A DNA stretch of 8,678 nucleotides from Pseudomonadota bacterium (GTDB taxonomy: Bacteria; Pseudomonadota; Alphaproteobacteria; Rhizobiales; Beijerinckiaceae), in the NCBI GenBank assembly GCA_023423995.1, contig JAFAEL010000178.1:1-8678 (forward strand), written 5' to 3'. The notes beneath the pieces are model-generated. The model worked only from the letters and a program-made list of their open reading frames with translations. It searched no databases and had not been told where the DNA came from. Below are positions 1 to 6,500 of the stretch, piece after piece. Position 1 is the stretch's first letter. Every line of letters begins with the position of its first letter. The position numbers and the translations under genes were made by a program.

Positions 1-180
1 TTTGCGGATTTGCCTGGTCCCTCCCGGCATCCCGCGACGGTCTTTTCGGCCCCTGGGCACACGCCCGGTCAGCCGCCCGGGCGCCACGGTTTCCGGAACC
101 GCGACCTCGGGACCCGCCCTCCCCTCCGACAACGGTGCCCGGTGTCGACCGCCGTTCCCCCGCCGGAGAGGAGTGACGGT

Positions 181-209
181 TATATAGGAATAAATGCTAG
201 ATCTGTCAA
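181..209 (-). promoter_or_regulatory. Strong sigma-70-like promoter, leftward
   Basis: On the minus strand a perfect -35 hexamer TTGACA (204-209) is followed by a 17-nt spacer and a TATATA -10 element (181-186). The site is an AT-rich patch inside DNA that is otherwise very GC-rich, which makes a chance match less likely. Transcription would run left, starting near position 174, through about 170 nt of GC-rich, hairpin-prone leader (for example GCCCGG/CCGGGC, with an 8-nt loop). The gene or RNA served lies outside the window. A minus-strand ATG at 28-30 opens a frame to the edge (MPGGTRQIRK) but has no good ribosome binding site, so I do not call it. Confidence 0.55.
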
Positions 210-225
210 CTGGGGATTCCGCTCA

Positions 226-274
226 CACCGGCGGATGCCGGTGCCCAGGGGGTGGGCCCCGGCCTGCGCCGGGG
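226..274. repeat. REP-like pair of palindromic hairpins
   Basis: Two perfect 7-bp stems with 4-nt loops lie 13 nt apart: CACCGGC/GCCGGTG at 226-243 and CCCCGGC/GCCGGGG at 257-274. On the minus strand this matches the pattern of paired GC-rich hairpins, with a CCA-containing joint, that is dispersed between genes in many alphaproteobacteria and often mistranslated as PAQAGAHP or RRRPGPT peptides. Such elements can act as transcript stabilisers, attenuators or gyrase or IHF sites. Here it lies downstream of nothing recognisable. The family match is from memory; the hairpins are visible directly. Confidence 0.7.
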
Positions 275-287
275 CGAGCGGGAGAGG

Positions 288-317
288 CTGGATCGCTTCG
301 CTACGCTCGCAATGACG
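288..317 (-). repeat. Dispersed intergenic repeat (HCERSEAIQ type)
   Basis: Read on the minus strand this stretch contains GTCATTGCGAGCG, then AGCGAAGCGATCCAG. This is a widespread proteobacterial intergenic repeat, recognisable by the false peptide HCERSEAIQ it yields when translated. It directly adjoins the REP-like hairpin pair on its left, and the two together form a composite repeat of about 95 bp. No coding function is implied. Recognition is from known annotation artefacts in related genomes. Confidence 0.65.
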
Positions 318-457
318 AGCCCGACCGCGCCGTCGCGCGCCGCTTCGCAGCGCTCCCCATCCGTCGAGACGCCGCTGCGCGGCTCCACAGGGTGACGAAG
401 GTGGCCGTCCGGCCAGGTCAAGGCCGTCATCGGTCGCGTGGCGGGCGTCCTTGCCCC
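318..457. other. Non-coding stretch, nothing recognised
   Basis: This GC-rich interval separates the repeats from the duplicated element. Frames are open on both strands, but their translations are Arg/Pro/Ala-rich, change character from frame to frame and lack ribosome binding sites, so I see no gene. It may belong to the 5' side of the duplicated element; no similarity to the matching position of the second copy was found. Confidence 0.4.
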
Positions 458-687
458 TGGAGGGCTGGGCGACGCTTGTGTTCGCCGCCCAGCCCAGCCG
501 CCCGGCTCCGAGGACCACGAGAGCAGGCGACCGTGGGAATCGTGCACGAGAGCGCCGAGGCGTCACCTACCGCCAAGTGGGTATTGGCAAGGTGCTGCGC
601 CCCCCAAAGTATTGGCCGTCTCCCGCCGGGAGATGATTGACGGAAGGGTCTGACTTGCCCGCTCAGCTCCGCCTGAGCGGGCTTTTT
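458..687 (+). ncRNA. Candidate structured RNA, copy A of a tandem element
   Basis: The unit opens with TGGAGG and a perfect 10-bp hairpin, GGGCTGGGCG (462-471) with CGCCCAGCCC (486-495) around a 14-nt loop containing CGCTTG. About 48 nt later comes a conserved block: TGCACGAG (543-550), TCACCTA (563-569) and AAGTGGGTA (575-583). A short CTCCC/GGGAG hairpin follows at about 620-632, and a rho-independent terminator ends the unit at 657-687. A second copy starts at 693 with the same layout. No reading frame across it looks protein-like. The plus-strand orientation follows from the terminator. No promoter is obvious. It could be a small RNA, an orphan cis-regulatory leader or a mobile repeat; I do not recognise an RNA family. 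Confidence 0.4.
657..687 (+). terminator. Rho-independent terminator
   Basis: A perfect 10-bp stem GCCCGCTCAG (657-666) and CTGAGCGGGC (673-682) encloses the 6-nt loop CTCCGC and is followed at once by TTTTT (683-687). On the minus strand there is no U-tract, so it works rightward only. It ends whatever transcript crosses copy A of the duplicated element; no protein-coding gene ends just before it. Confidence 0.85.
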
Positions 688-692
688 GTTCG

Positions 693-903
693 TGGAGGCC
701 GGGCGGCGCTTGGAATCACCGCCCGGCCCCGTCGCCCTGGCCTGAGGGACCGCTAGAGGACGACTGGGATCATCCTGCACGAGTGAGCCGGGCGGTCACC
801 TAACCCTAAGTGGGTACGGCAGGGCGGAACGAACTGGAGCACGGTCGACGTGTCGCATCAGCAATGCGCCGGCAAGTGCCCGCCCCGGCTTCGCTGAGTT
901 TTG
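693..903 (+). repeat. Copy B of the tandem element, 3' part decayed
   Basis: This copy repeats the layout of copy A at an offset of 233-235 nt. It has TGGAGG, then a hairpin GGCCGGGCGG (697-706) with CCGCCCGGCC (719-728); counting the same 9-bp core stem as in copy A, the loop is again 14 nt and again carries CGCTTG. TGCACGAG (776-783), TCACCTA (796-802) and AAGTGGGTA (808-816) follow with exactly the spacings of copy A (12 and 5 nt). Beyond about 825 the similarity is lost, but a TGCCCGC (877-883) and TGAG (895-898) pair followed by TTTTG matches the terminator position of copy A with its stem destroyed. This copy therefore looks like a partly decayed duplicate. Confidence 0.5.
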
Positions 904-1342
904 TGCTTTGGTTTAGGGGCCGTGCCCGTGCCACCGAGCTTTGCATCGCCATCCGGTGCCCCTCAAAAGCGCGCAACTTGGCTTCTCGGCCGTACGCTCC
1001 CGAAGTCGTCACCTAAGAGGCGCCGTAGCCATCTGGCGCGCCTGTTCGCCCGACGCCAGGCAACTTGAGCGGGCCTTATGCGTTCGGAGCCCTGGCGAGT
1101 CTAATGGCGGTTCATTCGGAAAACGGCGTACACCGAAATAGGTGCGCTGATTAATACCGCAGAAATTCTTATTTCGTCTCAATCAATGCGGGAACTAGAC
1201 AGAAAAGGACAAGTTGTGGATCCTGTCCCCAGAATAAGTTGTTAGGTAGACGCACATGAGCGCAGATAAGGAAGATCGCGGCATCAAAGAGCACGTGAGG
1301 AACGCATTACGCCGGATTCCGCCTTCCGCAATCACAGTCATC
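904..1342. other. Gene-less stretch with an AT-richer island
   Basis: No convincing gene was found. A lone TCACCTA at 1009-1015 echoes the duplicated element upstream but lacks its AAGTGGGTA partner. From about 1120 to 1260 the DNA is much richer in A and T than the rest of the window, which hints at foreign or strongly regulatory DNA. It includes a GGACA (1207-1211)/TGTCC (1224-1228) inverted repeat around TTGTGGATCC, only a partial match to a DnaA box. A 60-codon plus-strand frame starts at 1256, but its last 96 nt run antisense to the DUF6894 gene and its RBS is weak. Confidence 0.4.
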
Positions 1343-1609
1343 CTATGTGGGGCAACTTATCGCATCCTTCCCAGTCCGAAGTGGCGAGATCAGGCTCAAC
1401 GGAAGGTCAGCCAGAACAGAATCGCTGTCATCGACTAGGCGTAAGCTCCAGCCAGTCCAGTCATTTGAGCTGCTGGAGTCCTCGCTCCGCAACTCGGCCA
1501 TCGCCCTTAGCGCCTCTGTACGGGCCTCTTCGAGAGATGACACGTCGACACCTACCTCGTCGAGCAGTGTCGTTCCCTGTGGGCCGAGGAGGTGAAAGAA
1601 GCACCTCAT
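1343..1609 (-). CDS. DUF6894 family small protein
   Basis: This 88-residue soluble protein fits the DUF6894 pattern: an N-terminal FFHL (residues 4-7), an acidic DEVGV turn (17-21), an amphipathic helix EEARTEALRAMAEL (27-40), then a C-terminal beta pair WSLRLVDDSDSVL (54-66) leading into ADLPL. The family is abundant in Methylobacterium and Bradyrhizobium, often as isolated single genes, and has no known biochemical role. The ATG at 1607-1609 is chosen because AGGAGG lies 5 nt upstream. A tail of about 15 residues (SPLRTGKDAISCPT) extends past the usual family end and may be a read-on after a lost stop. The gene stands alone, with no partner on its strand nearby. I am confident of the family and do not assign a function. 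Confidence 0.82.
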   Translation of the reverse strand: MRCFFHLLGPQGTTLLDEVGVDVSSLEEARTEALRAMAELRSEDSSSSNDWTGWSLRLVDDSDSVLADLPLSLISPLRTGKDAISCPT

Positions 1610-1639
1610 GAGACCCTCCTGCTGCTTTAGTCGAATGTA

Positions 1640-1667
1640 ATCCTAAGCAAGTCAGTACTGCTGTCGA
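1640..1667 (-). promoter_or_regulatory. Possible promoter of the DUF6894 gene
   Basis: On the minus strand TCGACA (1662-1667) and TAGGAT (1640-1645) are separated by 16 nt, one and two mismatches from the sigma-70 consensus. The predicted start near 1633 leaves a short leader of about 23 nt to the ATG at 1609. A GTACT/AGTAC inverted repeat overlaps the spacer and -35 and could be an operator. The prediction rests on consensus matching only. Confidence 0.35.
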
Positions 1668-1702
1668 GTACCCATTTCGAGGCGGCTTGGTTGCGCACCG
1701 GC

Positions 1703-1718
1703 AGCCCCCCGGGGGGCT
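1703..1718. repeat. 16-bp perfect palindrome of C and G runs
   Basis: AGCCCCCC (1703-1710) is followed directly by its reverse complement GGGGGGCT (1711-1718) with no spacer. It lies upstream of the DUF6894 promoter candidate. The role is unknown; it may simply be a replication-slippage product or a binding site. Confidence 0.5.
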
Positions 1719-1844
1719 TCCGGAGGCGACAGAGTACTCAGTATGCGCGAGTGGCCGTAGCGAGCGCGTATCGGCGCTCCCTTTACGTTTGGACCGCGAC
1801 CATCCAGCGAGTGGGCCGTGACATCCGCGGGTGTTTTCTGTCGC

Positions 1845-1862
1845 GACCTCGACGTCGAGGTC
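1845..1862. promoter_or_regulatory. 18-bp perfect palindrome abutting an ATG
   Basis: GACCTCGAC (1845-1853) meets its exact reverse complement GTCGAGGTC (1854-1862) with no spacer, and the next three bases are an ATG (1863-1865) opening a protein-like start. The right half also supplies the only RBS-like GAGG. A dimeric repressor bound here would block both transcription and initiation of that frame. The palindrome is certain; the operator role is inferred. Confidence 0.4.
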
Positions 1863-2222
1863 ATGACGGAGTCGGAGGCGCTTCTCGCGGAGTGGAACCA
1901 CCTGCACAAACGGGCTTTTGAGCCTCACGTTTCGCAGGGGTACGAGGGGACACGCGCCGCGTGGAAATCGAGGCCCATCCGCAAGGCCAATAGCTTGTCT
2001 GCCCGGTTATCCGGAGACCGGGCCGGCTTGTCCTCGTCTGGCCTCGGCGGCGCATCCGCTAGCGCGGGCTCTGGACCGCCATCGGAGCGTGGGCCGGTCT
2101 ATAAGGGCACACTCAAACTGGGAGGCGCGCCCCCTCTCAGCTGCCCTCGACCTTGGACAGACCAAGCCTGTCCAGAAGGTGGGGCGAGACTTCGAACCGA
2201 GACATTGCGGCGTGCCAGCCGG

Positions 2223-2423
2223 CTATGCTCGCCTCGGCTCCGTCACCCGGCCAGGTGTGGTTCGCGCCAGGGCAGCAAAGGATCGAGCAACCACCTCACT
2301 TGATCGCGCGAGCAATTCCGCCGTTTTGTCGCATTGCGAGTGGGTTCTGTGCAGAAGCCAGACCGTTTGCGCCTGCCGAAGATTGAAAGCTTCGCAATAG
2401 AAGCGGTACTCTGCATCGCCCAT
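2223..2423 (-). CDS. Hypothetical 66-residue protein
   Basis: The translation MGDAEYRFYCEAFNLRQAQT, followed by a Leu/Ala/Ser-rich stretch containing AELLARSSEVVARSFAAL, looks like one or two amphipathic helices after an aromatic N-terminus, and is more protein-like than any other frame nearby. There is no signal peptide or membrane segment. The codon-position GC pattern (first position above second) is weakly coding, but third-position GC (roughly 60%) is low for this genome, and the RBS is poor (a GGA about 8 nt upstream of the ATG). I do not recognise a family. The last 15 residues are Pro/Arg-rich and may be a run-on past a decayed end. It could be a genuine small orphan gene or a chance frame. 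Confidence 0.35.
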   Translation of the reverse strand: MGDAEYRFYCEAFNLRQAQTVWLLHRTHSQCDKTAELLARSSEVVARSFAALARTTPGRVTEPRRA

Positions 2424-2557
2424 TGACTGAATCCGGTCCCTGCTCTGTCCCCGAAGATTTTGGGTGCTCCCGAGCCCAGCGCTAGCCCTCGCTAGATCAC
2501 AACCAAGAGATCGACGGCACGGCGCATGTCGAAGCTGGTTCGCGGGGCTTAACCAAA
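2424..2557. other. Short intergenic stretch
   Basis: Nothing is recognised between the two tentative, divergently oriented hypothetical genes. The plus-strand frame of the right-hand gene is open back to a TAG at 2483-2485 but offers no ATG there. Confidence 0.3.
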
Positions 2558-2875
2558 GTGAATGCTGGAGCGGTCCTTCTCTTCCACGGTCCCGGTATGA
2601 CGCCCGGCGGGAATGACGACAGCCGAGTCGAGGGAAGTCTGCTCGCTATCGAGGAGAGCCGCATCGCGTTCCGCCGATGCGAGAGGCTCGCCAACGAACT
2701 CGCTATCCTCCGTGTGATCGCGACCGCTATCGTCGATTTGGATTCTGCTTCGCAGGCCAAAGAGCAGCCCTCGGCGCTGCGGCTTAGCTTGGCCCATCTC
2801 GTGAACCAGCGGTCATCCGACAAGGACGACTGGGGCCGCTATTGGGTCGAAAGCGGCCCCTCACGAGGCGATTAG
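2558..2875 (+). CDS. Hypothetical 105-residue protein
   Basis: This frame starts at a GTG (2558) or an internal ATG (2597), neither with a clear RBS. Its codon-position GC, estimated by eye at roughly 70, 48 and 72%, follows the coding order of high-GC bacteria, whereas the antisense frame over the same DNA has the reverse order, so plus-strand coding is favoured. The middle of the protein (ESRIAFRRCERLANELAILR and the residues after it) should be helical, and the tail is acidic and aromatic. There is no membrane segment or known motif. The last 15 bases overlap the convergent DUF1772 gene, and its end also carries that gene's 3' hairpin, which is unusual for real codons. It may be a truncated or decaying gene. 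Confidence 0.35.
   Translation: MNAGAVLLFHGPGMTPGGNDDSRVEGSLLAIEESRIAFRRCERLANELAILRVIATAIVDLDSASQAKEQPSALRLSLAHLVNQRSSDKDDWGRYWVESGPSRGD
2832..2860 (-). terminator. Hairpin directly after the DUF1772 stop
   Basis: A perfect 9-bp stem GGGGCCGCT (2832-2840) and AGCGGCCCC (2852-2860) with an 11-nt loop begins at the base next to the TGA of the DUF1772 gene. No U-tract follows on either strand, so it is not a classic intrinsic terminator. It may protect the mRNA 3' end or assist termination between the convergent genes. Confidence 0.45.
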
Positions 2876-3298
2876 ACCCCCTGCGAACAGCAATGTCGCC
2901 AGTGAACCCAAAAGGGTTCGCACGTTGTGGAGCCTGCCCCAGCGAAGGAGCAGCGCGCGGCATTCCGCGCCCGCGTCCTGAAGGGGCGTCGCGAGGAGGC
3001 GCTTGTTCGTGGGCATGATGGCGAGCAGCGTGAACGGCCAGTTTGCGAGCAGGACGAGGCTGCCGGCGAGCCAGGTCCAGTCGCCGCGCTGGTGGAAGGC
3101 GACGAGGCCCAGCACGCCTCCGAGGATCGCCAGCCCGGCCTGGATGGGCAGGGCCCGCCTGTAGCTCGGCTGCCATCGCGCCAGCATGGGGCCGTCCGCC
3201 AGCCCGAGCCGGGCGGGATGCTCGATGAAGGTGATGTAGGCGGCAGCGCCCGCGAACAGGGCGGCGGCCAGGAGGGCGAGGACGGGAACGGCCGGCAT
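2861..3298 (-). CDS. DUF1772 (anthrone oxygenase-like) membrane protein
   Basis: This is a 145-residue inner-membrane protein with four predicted helices at about residues 3-24, 50-68, 74-95 and 126-144. The family pattern is clear: EHPAR (26-30) after helix 1, PTNKRL (96-101) after helix 3, and W120 with LHNVRT (123-128) before helix 4. DUF1772 members include fungal anthrone oxygenases, but the role of the bacterial proteins is unknown and I do not infer an oxygenase activity. The ATG at 3296-3298 is chosen because GAGGAG lies 5 nt upstream; an earlier in-frame ATG at 3334 would add 12 polar residues before helix 1 and has no such site. It follows the glutamate dehydrogenase on the same strand after 246 nt, so it may have its own promoter. 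Confidence 0.85.
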   Translation of the reverse strand: MPAVPVLALLAAALFAGAAAYITFIEHPARLGLADGPMLARWQPSYRRALPIQAGLAILGGVLGLVAFHQRGDWTWLAGSLVLLANWPFTLLAIMPTNKRLLATPLQDAGAECRALLLRWGRLHNVRTLLGSLATLLFAGGLIAS

Positions 3299-3424
3299 GT
3301 CATCTCCTCGGAAGGTGGGGAGATGCCCGTCCAATGGAGGCGTCTCCCCGAATGGCTCGGGTCGACGCCGTGGCTGGGAAGAACCCGCGGGATGCGGGCG
3401 CAGGAGCTACCGACCTGCAACTCT

Positions 3425-3442
3425 ATTTTCGGCCTCGAAAAT
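3425..3442. repeat. AT-rich inverted repeat upstream of DUF1772 gene
   Basis: ATTTTCG (3425-3431) and CGAAAAT (3436-3442) form a perfect 7-bp inverted repeat around GCCT. It is an AT-rich island in the spacer between the dehydrogenase and the DUF1772 gene, about 125 nt before the latter's start, a position fit for an operator. No clear promoter hexamers were found beside it. Confidence 0.4.
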
Positions 3443-3544
3443 CTGCCGCACGACGCGCGCGTTTGCAATCGGCGGCATCCGGCATGGGGCGGGCGGGGAT
3501 CCCGCCTCCGCCACCGGACGGCCGCCGCGAAGGTGTGCCGGCGC

Positions 3545-6500
3545 CTATTCCTTCGCCAGGTCCGCCAGGAGGCTCGCTGCGACGGTGAGCTTCGAGACCG
3601 TCAGGCCGGAGCTGGCGATGGCCTGCACGGCGCCCCTGATGCGGTCGATCTCGCCGCCGCGGGCGGCGGCCCAGTTCGCGACGCGCTCGGCCCCGGGGGC
3701 GCCGTCGCGGCCGGCGATCTCGGCCGTGAGCTTGCGGTGGGCGGCCGCGAGCGCGTCGACGGCCCGGTCCCGGGCGAGCCTGTCGTAGTGATCCACGACC
3801 TGGATGGCCAAGGCGGCGTTCGCCAGCTCGCCGAGCCCGAAGAGCCCGTCGGCCGCGAAGTGGACCCGGGCGATCTCCGCGACCGGACGCCCGGTGCGGC
3901 CGGCCACCAGGACGATGTCCGGCGCGGCGACGAGATCCTGGAGGGCCGTGAGCCGGGATGCGACCGCCTCCGGCACGCCGGCCTCGACGAGCGAAGCCGT
4001 GCGGTCGGACCAGCTCTTCGCCGCCTGCGGGGAGAGGGCGTCGGCGAGGCTCGCCGCCACCTCCGCGATGCCGCCCGCGTAGAGCCCCACCACCTCGTCG
4101 AGGCTCCGGGTGCGGAAATCGACGTTGCGGGTGAACCACACCATGCGCGAGAGCGTGAGGTCCTGGACGGAGGCGTAGAGGCTGAGCTGGAGCGCGCCGG
4201 GGATCCGGCCGTCGAGCGCGTCGAGCGCGTTGTTGAGCTCGATCAGGGCGAAGGAATCGCGCGTCGCCGCATAGGCGGCCGCGATGGTCGGCGCATCCGC
4301 GCCCGTCTCGTCGCCGAGGCGCGTGACGACGCTCGGCCCGCCGCGATTGACGATGGCATTGGCGAGCTGGGTCGCGATGATCTCGCGCCGCAGGCGATGG
4401 CCCGCCACGGCGTCCGGGAAGCGCTCCCGCAGCGGGACCGGGAAGTAGCGCTCGAGCTCGCGGCCGAGATAGGGGTCGTCCGGGACGGCGCTGGCCAGCA
4501 GCTCGTCGTGCAGCGACAGCTTCGCATAGGCGAGGAGCACGGCGAGTTCCGGGCGGGTGAGGCCGCGCCCCTGCGCGCGCCGCGTCTCGATCTCGGCCGT
4601 GCCCGGCAGGAATTCGAGCGCGCGGTCGAGCCGGCCGGCGCTCTCCAGGACGCTCATCAGCCGCTCGAGGAAGCCGAGATCGCCCACGCCCCGGCGCTCG
4701 GCCAGCGAGAGCGCGAGCGTCTGGAGGTAGTTGTTGCGCAGGACGAGCTGCGCGACCTCGTCCGTCATCTCGGCCAGGAGCGCGTTCCGGGCCTCGCCGT
4801 CGAGGCGCCCGTCGCGCTGCGGCGTCGCGAGCGCGACCTTGATGTTCACCTCGACGTCGGAGGTGTTCACGCCGGCCGAATTGTCGATCGCGTCCGTGTT
4901 GAGGCGGACGCCCGCGCGGGCGGCCTCGATGCGGCCGCGCTGGGTCATGCCGAGATTGGCGCCCTCGCCCACCACCCTGGCGCGCAGCTCCGCCCCGGCG
5001 ATCCGGATCGGATCGTTGGCGCGGTCGCCCGCGGCGGCGTCGGATTCGTCGGAGGCCCGGATATAGGTCCCGATGCCGCCGAAGAAGAGCAGCCCGACCG
5101 GGGCGCGCAGGATGGCGCTCATCACCTCGTTGGGGGCCGCCTCGTCGCGATCGAAGCCGATCGCCGCCCGCGCCTCGGGCGAGAGCCGGATCGATTTCGA
5201 CGAGCGCGGGAAGATCCCGCCGCCGGGCGAGATCAGCGAACGGTCGTAATCCGCCCAGCTCGAGCGCGGCAGCTCGAACAGCCGCTTGCGCTCGGCCCAG
5301 GCGCGCTCCGGGTCCGGGTTCGGATCGATGAAGATGTCGCGGTGGTCGAAGGCGGCGACGAGCCTGATCGCGCGCGACAGGAGCATGCCGTTGCCGAAGA
5401 CGTCGCCCGACATGTCGCCGACGCCCGCCACCGTGACGGGCTCGGACTGGATGTCGATGTCGATCTCGCGGAAATGGCGCTTCACGGCCTCCCAGGCGCC
5501 GCGGGCCGTGATGCCCATGGCCTTGTGGTCATAGCCGTTCGAGCCGCCGGACGCGAAGGCGTCGCCAAGCCAGTGGCCCCTCTCGACCGAGATGGCGTTG
5601 GCCGTGTCGGAGAAGGTCGCCGTGCCCTTGTCGGCCGCCACGACCAGATAGGGATCGTCCCCGTCGTGCCGCACCAGCTCCGGCGGCGGCACGACGCGGT
5701 CGCCGTCGAGGTTGTCCGTCACGTCGAGCAGCGTGCGGATGAAGATGCGGTAGGCCTCGGTGCCTTCCTCCATCCAGGCGGCGCGGTCGCTCGGGGCGGG
5801 GAGGCGCTTGGGGAAGAAGCCGCCCTTCGCGCCCACGGGCACGATCACGGCGTTCTTGACCTGCTGCGCCTTCACGAGGCCGAGGATCTCCGTGCGGAAA
5901 TCCTGCGGCCGGTCGGTCCAGCGGATGCCGCCGCGCGCGACCTTGCCGAAGCGCAGGTGCAGCGCCTCGAGCCGCGGCGAGTTCATGAAGATCTCGTAGA
6001 GCGGGTGCGGGCGGGGCAGCTCGTCCACGCGGGCGCCCTCGAACTTGAACGCGATCGTCTCGACCGGCAGGCCGTTCTGCCCGATCTGGAAGAAGTTCGT
6101 CCGGACGCAGGATTCCATCAGGTTGAGGAAGCGGCGGAGGATGCGGTCCTCCTCCAGGCTCGACACCTCGCGCAGGAGCTCCTCCAGCTCGCGGCGCACC
6201 TCCTCCTCGCCCGCGCGGTCCGCCGCCGGATGCGGGTCGAACCGGGCATAGAAGAGCGCCACCAGCTTGCCGACGATCGGGGCGTGGCGGGCGAGGACCG
6301 CGGCCAGGTAGTCCTGCCCGTAGGGGATCACGATCTGGCGCAGGTAGCGGCCGAAGGCCCGCATCAGGGCGGCCTCGCGCCAGCCGAGCCCGGCTTCGAG
6401 CACGAGCTTGTTGAAGCCGTCCGATTCGGTGACGCCGCGGAAGATGGCCAGGAGGGCCGCCTCGACCCGGGCCTCCGTCGCCGCGATGTCGATCGGGGCG

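Larger units (their letters stand above)
1668..2222. other. Gene-less stretch with palindromes
   Basis: Several long frames overlap on both strands but none keeps a coding-like composition. The only protein-like piece is the first 22 or so codons from the plus-strand ATG at 1863 (MTESEALLAEWNHLHKRAFE), after which the frame turns into Ser/Gly/Pro/Arg-rich sequence up to a stop at 2303. It may be a decayed gene start. The stretch also holds two perfect palindromes (listed separately) and a TGGACAG/CTGTCCA inverted repeat (2154-2174, 7-nt loop). Confidence 0.35.

Noticed and set aside
194..780. Several 100-150 codon frames on both strands
   Set aside because: Their translations include the known false peptides of dispersed repeats (HCERSEAIQ, PAQAGAHP) and the hairpins of the duplicated element; no RBS or domain is present.
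1211..1225. DnaA box (TGTGGATCC)
   Set aside because: Only seven of nine bases match and there is a single site, so there is no support for an origin.
1256..1438. Plus-strand 60-codon frame as a gene
   Set aside because: More than half is antisense to the well-supported DUF6894 gene, the RBS is weak and no family is recognised. It is kept only as an observation.
1461..1928. Minus-strand frame of 155 codons over the DUF6894 start
   Set aside because: It overlaps the DUF6894 gene in another frame, is Arg/Ser/Pro-rich and crosses the REP-like and palindromic DNA without any coding signature.
2180..2205. GGTTCGAA on the minus strand as a tRNA T-loop
   Set aside because: The flanking bases cannot form the 5-bp T stem, and no acceptor or anticodon arm fits.
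3485..3515. GGCGGGATCCCCGCC as the dehydrogenase terminator
   Set aside because: The stem is short (6 bp, 3-nt loop) and no U-tract follows on the minus strand.
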